A stretch of 64,000 bases of DNA from Breviolum minutum Mf 1.05b.01 (taxonomy: Eukaryota; Sar; Dinophyceae; Suessiales; Symbiodiniaceae), in contig DF240023.1 of NCBI GenBank assembly GCA_000507305.1, positions 62,001 through 126,000 of the forward strand, read 5' to 3'. Shown piece after piece: positions 56,560 to 64,000 of this stretch. A model generated the notes under the pieces. The model saw only the letters and a list, made by a program, of their open reading frames with translations, was not told where the DNA came from and searched no databases. A program made the position numbers and the translations under genes. Position 1 is the first letter of the stretch. Each line of letters begins with the position of its first letter.

Positions 56560-57735
56560 ATCTGAAAGATGTTCAACAAGTTTGAACCGTTTAAATCGCC
56601 CCCGAAAGATTCCCCGATAAATTTATACACAACTCCGTTTCGGAGGAAACAAGGCGATCCCAAAGCCTTCATTTTTGGGGTTTTGGAGGGGTTCCAGCCA
56701 TGCGTTTTCAGGGAATATGTAAGGGGGTGTACGTTTTTTCATGAATGAATATTCCAAGGTCACCCTAGAACAAAATTTCGAAAGTTATCATGCCTCTTGA
56801 TATACAGCATGGATTTACATCTCAAAAACAGCATAAACTTCAATCCTGCACAAAAAGGTTGTACGGCTTGTTTCAGTTGTACCCCGAACTAGTAGGAAAG
56901 AAAAACACCTTCAACTAAAAATATCCCACCCAAAACACCAAAAATGAGCTCTAAAACAATAGAGCTGCGTTTCTTGTTCTTTTTGTTCATGTTAAGTGCT
57001 TGTTTTTTTCCCCAAAAGTTTATTTGATGTTGTTTTATTCAAATTAAAGTTTGAAAGCACCAGTTCATCATAGTTCACGTATACAAGTTAAAAGTAGATG
57101 TTGATTACCACGCATATGCTTCTAAAAACCTGCCAAACGTTCGGGGTGCAACGTGTACGGCCATGACAACTTTTTCGTTGAGGTCTGAAAAAGTTAAGAC
57201 TTTGGAAAAGGAGTTTCACTATAAAATCATGGAAATTTAAGTTAACTTTCAACGCCACCCTGCCCAGAAAATAGGGCCTTCATAAGGCTTTATTAGGGGA
57301 TCGTTGTGTTTAATAAAGTTTCTGGGCAAATTATCCTAGAATTCCTAAACCTGAACGAATTGAATGCAACATCCTTAAGGCCTCAAGGAATTCAACTCTT
57401 TGAAGTATAATACATCAAAAGGTGTCCATACTAGAAACTAAGATGTGGCCCAATGATCTGATGATTTTACAGAACCCATTTCAGTCAGTAGCTGAAGACA
57501 ACAAAAAACCAGCCACTTGCCATGATGCTTAATGGTGGTTTGGATCCGGAAATTTCTTTTTGGGAGGCAATTTGGGAGTTTCAGGGGGGCAAACTTGCTG
57601 TGAGCTTCATGGAGGATGGTCCCCAAACCTGCCCCCCAAAAGGAAGCCATGTCATCTTCCAACCATCCAGTTGCACTGGCTTTTGCTGTGTTAGTTTCAG
57701 CGATGGCAACAACAAAAAAACCTGGACAGAAAAAA
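56560..57735. other. no supported gene; element fragments
   Basis: Partial inverted element near 57251-57340 (CCCAGAAAATAGGGCC against AGTTTCTGGG) and a diverged CTAACA-type element at about 57540-57715. Confidence 0.4.
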
Positions 57736-57740
57736 ACCCT

Positions 57741-58003
57741 TACCCTCTGGTAAACTAACAAATCGCTGGGCTGGAATATCCCCCCATTTTTACAATAGGA
57801 AATACATGGCGTCTTCAATCCGTTAGGGATTTTTTTCAAGGACCCTCACTAGTGGGACCCCCTTCCCATAAGCCTCCCATATCATTCCCATACTTCAAGG
57901 GATGTTATGGGGAGTGGTATGGGAGTAGTATGGGAATGGGGTTCCAGTTTCCCTTGAATCTAAAGGGTCCATTTTCCAGCCAGCTATGTTAGTTCACCAG
58001 GTC
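57741..58003. mobile_element. TA-type hairpin element split by a nested element
   Basis: Outer ends TACCCTCTGGTAAACTAACA and GCTATGTTAGTTCACCAGG. The inner block 57855-57945 has CCCCTTCCCATA against TATGGGAATGGGG and its own hairpin. Confidence 0.7.
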
Positions 58004-58009
58004 CGTGGT

Positions 58010-58905
58010 ATCCCCCGGAAACTCACACCTTAGAGGAGCTACTACTGCCTCGGTTCCATTCGAAGGTGTAAACTTTATCGATGGTAAAAACGCATGTCGC
58101 AAGATCTGCCGGGGTGTTTTTTTTTCCCTGTGTAAAATGTTTTTAAAAGTGAAATGTCTAAAAAATGATGTAAGATATATCTCCGGCTTCTCAAAGTATA
58201 CTTTGTGAGTAAAAGATGATTCACCAACATGAACTATAAGTGCAACATTTGAAGGGTGGGGATTTCCTGAAACCAAGAAGAAACTATGGAAAATACAATT
58301 GGATCAATTGAGGGTTGACTCGTAGTTTGCTGCAGAAGGTTGGCTAAACCAGCAAACACACTTCCACAGTATCAAGTGCCAAGGCCACTGTTTCATGTTT
58401 CCGGTGTTCTTTTTTCGATGGTGCGGGTTGTGTTCCCCTGAAACCATGCAAAAAAAACACTTGATATTTTGTTGCATCCCAGGAACTAGTGCATTGACCT
58501 ATCACTAAAAATCATGGTTCAAGGATATTCAAGTAAAGGTTTAATCAGTTTATCCTGATGGGTTTTTGCTGGGTTCGCTGGTTTCATCCTTCCAGATGCG
58601 AAAAAAATCTTAGATTTTACTGGGCGACTTTTTGTTGGGGCAAAGTGACGGCAGGTTCTTGAAACATCCTTAGATGCAAGATAAGGTCACACCCTCCTCC
58701 ATTCAAATTGGCAACAAATTTTTGTTGAGAAATGAAAAAATTGGTCAATATCTCAGTGATCAGAAAGACTTTAAACCAGCTTCTTCCAAGTGACCTTTTG
58801 ATCACCCAAATGGAGGTCACTTAACCCCCGAAAGGGTCACTTAAACCACCCAAACAGGCCACTGGGAAGAACCTGGAAGGTTGGATTTTCGTGAACAAAA
58901 AATGC
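58010..58905. other. no clear gene
   Basis: A minus frame near 58020-58120 (RQILRHAFLPSIKFTPSNGT) could be a short exon after a CGGCAG acceptor, but the evidence is thin. Confidence 0.3.
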
Positions 58906-58910
58906 GAATT

Positions 58911-59027
58911 CCCTCAAACTAACAGTTCGCAGGTTGCAAATGGAGGGGTTGAAGATGAAAAAAAACGCTTCAAAATTGCAGATTTTTTTTCAGGGGCGAA
59001 AAAGAGCTGTGAGTTTCAGGGAGTGCA
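58911..59027. mobile_element. hairpin element (CTCAAACTAACA type), diverged
   Basis: CCCTCAAACTAACAGTTCGC at left, AGCTGTGAGTTTCAGGGAG at right. Confidence 0.6.
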
Positions 59028-59053
59028 TTTCTTTTGTGATATTTCTTGTGTGG

Positions 59054-59158
59054 TACCCTCCAGTAAACTAACATAACAATGGAATTTCCCGATGTCCAAT
59101 AGGGAAAACATCTTCAAAAGGTCCACTTTTCATTGCCATGTTAGTTTACCAGAGTGTA
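59054..59158. mobile_element. TA-flanked hairpin element (AGTAAACTAACAT type)
   Basis: TACCCTCCAGTAAACTAACA at left, TGTTAGTTTACCAGAGTGTA at right. Confidence 0.85.
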
Positions 59159-59342
59159 ATTTGGATCTGGGAAACACTTCTTGCTTGTTCTGCATTTCTT
59201 TTGGGTGCTGCGTGTTACGCACCTGGATGATCCTGGATGTGGGTGTCTGTGGATTCAATTTCCCTTGCAAAAAGTACACGCACCAACTCTAGATTGAAGT
59301 GTTTGAGGTATCCCCGGAGGTCCAAGTCGACCAATAAATTAG

Positions 59343-59440
59343 TCTTTTGGAAAAGACCATGATTTTAGTAGGGATTCTTTCATCAACAATTCCAGGGCAC
59401 TATTTTTGGATGGTCGGTTTGACTTCCACGGGGTCTTCCA
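59343..59440. repeat. dispersed repeat shared with 21830-21925
   Basis: CTTTTGGAAAAGACCATGA and GGATGGTCGGTTTGACTTCC in the same order. It overlaps the left end of the exon-like frame at 59420. Confidence 0.75.
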
Positions 59441-59520
59441 GGCGTATCTGGCCGGGCCCCTCCACCGTGAATTTCGGGCAGTTTCCGGTGATGTTTGATG
59501 GTTTTGAATCGTTGAAATAG
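59420..59520 (-). CDS. possible exon
   Basis: The minus frame reads NDSKPSNITGNCPKFTVEGP then GQIRLEDPVEVKPT; GC-rich against AT-rich flanks. Family unknown; borders unclear. Confidence 0.35.
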
Positions 59521-59857
59521 ATAAGACACCTCTTCCTTTTGTACCATTGCTTTCTAACTAGGCCCTTACTGACACACAGATTGTGGAAATGGCAATCATT
59601 TCCGCACACTTTCACATCAAGCGTTTTAGTTCAACTGTCGGCTCTTAAAAAATATTTCAGGGTATGTAGACCCCCCAAAAAAGATTACAGTAAAACACTA
59701 CCAGAACGGAAAAAAAAATCGGAATGCTCTATGTATCTGAGGACAAGTTCATTGCATCGGTTGGGATGGGGAACCCCCAACCTCCAACGACGTTTTTCTC
59801 TCGCAGCAACTACCATTTTGCCATCACCAAGCTAACACCCACCTCACAAAAATTCGA

Positions 59858-59943
59858 GTGTGGTGGTTGAACCAACCCGTTTCAAAAATATTAGATCACC
59901 TCCCCACGTAGGGATGATTTTTTTAATGGAAACCACCAGCTAG
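59858..59943. mobile_element. TGGTGGTT-family hairpin element, diverged
   Basis: GTGTGGTGGTTGAACCAACC at left, GGAAACCACCAGCTAG at right. Confidence 0.6.
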
Positions 59944-60302
59944 AAAACTATGGACGCCAAAAATGTCCTCAAAAAACAAGTGTTCAAGCCATAAAAAGTC
60001 CATGTTTTTTTTGCATAAACCGTGGAAAATGAACGGCTGGAACCCTGAAAATAGCACTTGGAATTGAAAAGAAATGAAATCTTCCAACCAAACCTGCATG
60101 ACGTTGGCTTCCATTCTAATGTTCAACAACGTATCAGCATGTGTTCGGGGACCCCATTCGTTAGCTTTCCGGGTGATGTTTTTTTCTTCGGCTCCCGGAC
60201 TATCGCTGGACTTGGACCTCAAAAAAAAATAGGGGTGGAAACCCCAAAACAAAAACTAAAATGGTGAGCCAATCAAGTCAAAAGTGTCACCAGAAAAATA
60301 TC

Positions 60303-60389
60303 AAAGCCGTGAAACTAACAGTTCGCACCTGCCATCGTCTTCCAACCATCCATTTTCAGGTGCGGTTGCTGTTAGTTTCGGGGAGGATA
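60303..60389. mobile_element. hairpin element (TGAAACTAACA type), short copy
   Basis: GTGAAACTAACAGTTCGCACC at left, GCTGTTAGTTTCGGGGAGG at right; middle reduced compared with other copies. Confidence 0.7.
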
Positions 60390-60704
60390 TCGAGAAAAAA
60401 AAGGGGATGTCCCAACAAATACAGGATCAATGTTCTAGCATTTTATGGGGGGTAAGCAGAGAACGTTTTTAATCACTGATCCAAAAGAAGTATGTGTTGT
60501 TTTCTAGTTCGTCGACGCTCTTCTCGAGGTCGTGTAATTTCCTTTTGCGTGCGTCTGCCATCCTTTGACTCACGCAACACTTTCACTGCTAGCCAAAAAG
60601 AACTGGAGTGGAAGATAGTTTGTTCCTACCGCAATCCCAAAAAGAAGCGCAAAACTAGATCGGCGGTCCAACGCTCATCCGGGACCAACCAGCAAGGAAA
60701 TTTT

Positions 60705-60730
60705 TGTGCTTTCTCAGGTCAGCACTGACC
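60705..60730. other. palindrome at the possible splice donor
   Basis: CTCAGGTCAG is mirrored by CTGACCTGAG two bases later. It overlaps the CAG/GTCAGT donor candidate of the methyltransferase segment. Confidence 0.7.
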
Positions 60731-61232
60731 TGAGCTCTGAGCGTGGCGCCCAGGTTTTTCGCCACAGGATAACATTCTTGGGTTGGATATCATAGACTTT
60801 GCATCCATGCTGAACCCCAGCGGCCTGCGCCACCTTCATGTCTCGTTCTACAGATACCACTGATCGCCTACCCATGAGCATCGTGCCCATGGTCCAGCCA
60901 CCAAATCCGCTGAAAAGCTCCACTGATTTGCCACTTCGAGCACTGTCTAACTCTGGCGGTCGAATGACTATCTTGGCCCCGTCACCAGTCAATGCCGTGA
61001 TCAAATTCGGCTGTGGTTCGTGAAAACCCCAAATCCAAATTGTCTGTCCACTAACGAGATTCTGGCTAAAACTTCGATCCAGTCTAACCATGACACATCC
61101 TTTTTCCGGTATAAAACCTTGCCACCAACCTTCTTCTTGACCACCCAAATGACGTGTCAACCGGACAGCAAAATGGGGATCATTCTTGGGATCAATTGCA
61201 GTAAGCCATGGGCCGGCCATTCGCCAATGCAT
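60714..61232 (-). CDS. C5 cytosine DNA methyltransferase-like segment, probably retroelement-borne
   Basis: The 172-codon minus frame contains KSVELFSGFGGWTMGTMLM, matching motif I of C5 methyltransferases (xLFxGxGG, S-adenosylmethionine binding). VVSVERDMKVAQAAGV follows where motif II carries its acidic residue. Upstream are CVMVRLDRSFSQN and GQTIWIWGFHEPQPNLITAL, a non-catalytic part I associate with dinoflagellate retroelement proteins. Motif IV (the PC catalytic loop) and later motifs are absent: the frame ends soon after APRSELR, where CAG/GTCAGT looks like a splice donor. An upstream frame overlaps the start (WIWVALGDCAYRASAVANAL), suggesting an exon border or frameshift. Known: retroelements in this lineage have captured cytosine methyltransferases. 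Inferred: this is such a piece, incomplete here, perhaps a fossil. Confidence 0.6.
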   Translation of the reverse strand: MHWRMAGPWLTAIDPKNDPHFAVRLTRHLGGQEEGWWQGFIPEKGCVMVRLDRSFSQNLVSGQTIWIWGFHEPQPNLITALTGDGAKIVIRPPELDSARSGKSVELFSGFGGWTMGTMLMGRRSVVSVERDMKVAQAAGVQHGCKVYDIQPKNVILWRKTWAPRSELRSVLT

Positions 61233-61650
61233 TTGCTACGGCACTGGCTCTATATGCACAGTCTCCCAGTGCCACCCAGATCCAGGAGGTCATAACCAAG
61301 TGTTTGTCACTGCTCATATCCGTTTGGTCTTTCTGTAGGCGCATGCCTCCCTAGGTAAGTTGAAATGGTAACGGATATATAATATTGCTTGCACTTGCAG
61401 TAAACCTGTCTAAAATTGAGCCACGGTGCAATTCCATGCTCCCACCTTCCACAACCTTCGGTGCTTACAGGTCGGATGGAACCTTCCCGTTGTTTGTTTT
61501 TTAATGGTTTTAAAGATGCCACGTTTCCGGCTAAGTTTTCGACGTACCCTAGTTTTGCGTTTGCTTTGCCGCACGCAGTGAGGGAATTACGCAATTAGCT
61601 TCACTGTCTGAGTCATGAAGCGCAGAAAGGGATTGAGTGAGTGTTGAGAC

Positions 61651-61861
61651 CTGGGGGTGAAAAGTATGGGATACGTGTAGTCCCCAAAACTACGCAGGCA
61701 AAACCCCAAGTAGATTTTGCCGAGGTCAGAGAGCTCAGAATCCTTGGCCTTTTCAGCAAGTGAGGGGAGTCTAAAGCGGAGGTAGATTAATGGATTAGAG
61801 TAGATATCTTGCAACCTGGAGACAATATCTAAAATTTCCTTGGTAAGCTCAGCGTTATAAT
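61651..61861 (-). CDS. probable exon, hypothetical protein
   Basis: The minus frame reads AELTKEILDIVSRLQDIYSN, PLIYLRFRLPSLAEKAKDSE and LSDLGKIYLGFCLRSFGDYT, ending near a CCCCAG/GTCTCA donor. Good protein-like alternation of charged and hydrophobic residues. No domain recognised. It lies just upstream, in minus sense, of the methyltransferase segment, so it may be the same transcript. Confidence 0.45.
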
Positions 61862-61869
61862 CAGCTTTC

Positions 61870-62930
61870 TTTTTCGTGTGTGTGTGTATGGCTCTGTACA
61901 AGCCTTGCAAAAACCTTCAAAAACGCACAGGGGCCCTTGACCTGCCTGCTCATCACTTGCAACCGGAAAGAGACAGGTTTGCGCAGCCTTGGCCGACGTT
62001 GCGCAAAGGACACTATCGCCAGCAAACGGCACTATCACTTATACACCAGTGTGGTTAGCAGCGAAGTTGTCGTATGGTAAGTACAACAAATCACGGCTTT
62101 TCAAGACAAATCACGGCTGTTGATCGTAGGGCAAAACAAAAGGAATCAAAAGATGTTTTCCGTATCGACGGTGTCCAAAAGACAGCTTTGAAGCGTTAAC
62201 GGTGGTCAATTCCTTCGAGAGGTCATGGCTGGGCACCTGGCCTCCTCAGCACACCCGTCGCCGCCGCGTTGCAGTTCCAAAAAAGGAGGTTGTAATCGCC
62301 TTGGACGTTCGCCTCAGATGTCTGTGATTGCTTGACGTCGCGAAAATCACGAAAATACCCGTCGACGACGTCCGGACGATTTTCCTGGTAAACTTGGCAT
62401 TTTCAACTAATTTTCCCTCCAATTCCGCTTTTAATGGAACAAGATTACCGCACATAGACGGCATGAATTTAGGTTTCTAGATAGGCCAGTTGCCGAACAA
62501 GTTCTGTTCAGCTGCAGTGGCAAAAAGTTCTACCCTGGAAACATCACCTTTTTCCGGAGAACGTTGAAATGGCCGTCAATGTTCAAGAGCCGAGTGGTCT
62601 TAAAAGAACAACTGTTGAGGACGATCTTTGTAATTATAAGAAAGAAAACACTGTGTAAAAGAATTTACTTAAACATATTGAACATCATTGAACCTCAAGT
62701 TTGGCCGTAAAATACCGTGAGATGTTTGGGGGACGTCCAAACATTTTCCATGTAGAAAACATCTAAATCATCCAATTGATGCCCAACATTTGTAGATTTG
62801 TAGGTGGATCCACTAATTACTGTAATTCCCAGACCTGAACGATCATAAACTCCAAAATTACTTCCTTATTTTCAGAACTTAGGTCGTAATTTGGGTTGAC
62901 GTCGGTTGACGTCGCTATAATTCGGGCAGA
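61870..62930. other. no clear gene
   Basis: 61880-62040 is GC-rich and open on both strands; 62246-62464 has a minus frame (PLKAELEGKLVENAKFTRK). Neither is secure. Confidence 0.3.
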
Positions 62931-62938
62931 TCCTTTAC

Positions 62939-63036
62939 CAGACCGTCCTCAGCCAAGGAGCAACGGCCTCCACGGCCTCCGCAACCTCCTTTTCACTTGC
63001 TACTCCGATCGCTTCACCCGTGATGTAGTTGAAGGA
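62939..63036 (-). CDS. probable small exon, helix-prone
   Basis: GGCTCCTAG/T acceptor and GTCTG/GTAAAG donor on minus bound 98 bases reading FNYITGEAIGVASEKEVAEA then VEAVAPWLRT. GC rises sharply over this segment. Family unknown. Confidence 0.45.
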
Positions 63037-63364
63037 CTAGGAGCCAGCATTTTTTGTCGTCGTCGTGTTTCCCAGTGCGAATTTTCCATATTTGTGGAAA
63101 CGGGGTTAAAAACTGGCAATCTGGTTGTATCGTATGTGTTTGACTCCCAAATCGGAGCCTAACCTAAACTTGAGAATTTGGTGGTTCTTGCTCCTGCTTA
63201 GTGATGCAAAACTACATTGCAAAAACACTTTGAATTGTCTCGAATGTGTTTTGTCTAGGAACATGACAGGATTTTGTGAAAAGTCCTTTATCAATAACCC
63301 CATCAAACAAACCTTGTGGCAACCATTTTGCAAAAGATCATCAAAAGATCACATCCATCCAAAC

Positions 63365-63524
63365 AATGAGGCCCGCACCGGGTGATAGTGTTGGTAGCGA
63401 ACACGCCAGCCAGAACTGCCCCAGTGGAAAGAGCCTTCGCCTCGCAACAAAAATGCCCCTCAACCCTTTGGAAAGGTTTGAAGAAGACCCAGCAGCCCAA
63501 GCCCTCTACAAAATGCAAAACTAG
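63365..63524 (+). CDS. possible exon on plus
   Basis: Reads PGDSVGSEHASQNCPSGKSL then RLATKMPLNPLERFEEDPAA, ending at TAG. Plausible composition; no splice evidence. Confidence 0.25.
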
Positions 63525-63785
63525 CTATGATGGCATGGATTAGGGGTCATCTGGGATATAATGGCTCATGTCTCTCAGAAGTGGCTTCGAATCAACACAC
63601 AAACACATATGTTTTTCTTCTCCTAAAATTGCTTTCTATCAGGCGGTCTTTCCCAGTACTAGTCCTGAAAGCACACGTTTTTTGCCGTCCCACACATTTT
63701 CCTGTAAAGAAATCACATCCGATAAACGCATGTCACCCAGATTCCACATTTTATCCCCGAGCTGCAAGCGCCTACCCGGAGAGCT

Positions 63786-63820
63786 GAATGGTATGGGACG
63801 GAGCATGTCCCATACCATTC
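63786..63820. other. perfect hairpin, 14-bp arms, 7-base loop
   Basis: GAATGGTATGGGAC, loop GGAGCAT, GTCCCATACCATTC. No terminator-like T run follows. It could be the core of a larger decayed element. Confidence 0.9.
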
Positions 63821-63889
63821 CACGCGCATTGGCTGTCTGGCGCCAGTTACAGTTGGACGACAATGATTTATGAGGCTGTGGTTTGTGCA

Positions 63890-63991
63890 GTTGTTCAATG
63901 ATGTTGTTCCTTGGAAATCTTCAGAACCATCATGTTGTAAGTTGTCAACCGTATTTGGTAGGTCTAAAACGTTGACGGATCTTAGCTTCAT
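63890..63991 (-). CDS. possible exon at the window edge
   Basis: The minus frame entering from the right reads MKLRSVNVLDLPNTVDNLQH then DGSEDFQGTTS. Truncated by the window; no family. Confidence 0.3.
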
Positions 63992-64000
63992 CTCCTCCGA

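Noticed and set aside
57438-57839. 133-codon minus frame
   Set aside because: Overlaps a diverged CTAACA-type element and the left end of the nested element at 57741.
63786-63820. Rho-independent terminator
   Set aside because: Eukaryotic context and no following T run.

Overview
The window looks like nuclear DNA of a dinoflagellate, most likely a Symbiodiniaceae-type alga. The reasons are: a long 22-residue FNIP-like repeat protein with the N-terminal domain typical of that lineage; sparse coding signal split into many small exons between GT (sometimes GC) donors and AG acceptors; decayed retroelement and cytosine-methyltransferase pieces of dinoflagellate type; and a very high density of short hairpin-forming elements in moderately AT-rich non-coding DNA. 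Nothing looks prokaryotic: no operons, no ribosome-binding sites, no CRISPR. I read exons by eye from composition, frame and splice signals. Exon borders are therefore provisional, and most products can be described but not named.

Layout. 0.3-2.1 kb: minus-strand FNIP-repeat gene, broken by a 512-base assembly gap. 4.4-7.9 kb: isolated minus-strand exons among inverted-repeat elements. 9.7-11 kb: plus-strand fossil of a reverse-transcriptase element whose catalytic box reads YVND, associated with a 53-bp direct repeat. 11.7-12.35 kb: large low-complexity tract with a second gap (107 bases). 12.6-20.7 kb: mostly hairpin elements and microsatellites. 20.7-27 kb: one plus-strand exon, then minus-strand exons, including one with a GGDYDGD motif resembling the active site of cellular (QDE-1/RDR-type) RNA-dependent RNA polymerases, and a multi-exon gene with a KGKGK-rich and a proline-rich segment. 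29-33 kb: minus-strand gene with several CxxC zinc-ribbon-like clusters and at least two well-supported introns. 38.4-39.8 kb: decayed minus-strand structural-protein-like reading frame, tentatively a capsid fossil. 41-57 kb: a series of small minus-strand exons with coiled-coil-like or charged, Ala/Glu/Lys-rich sequence, separated by introns full of hairpin elements, a GATT/decamer microsatellite and two tandem arrays with a 71-72 bp period. 59-64 kb: more minus-strand exons, including a C5 cytosine methyltransferase motif I (ELFSGFGGW).

Two themes run through the window. Nearly all credible exons lie on the minus strand, consistent with unidirectional dinoflagellate gene blocks. The non-coding DNA is dominated by short (about 85-150 bp) near-palindromic elements in a dozen families. 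Several share TA-flanked termini and some are inserted inside others, which suggests non-autonomous elements moved in trans. No intact transposase was seen.
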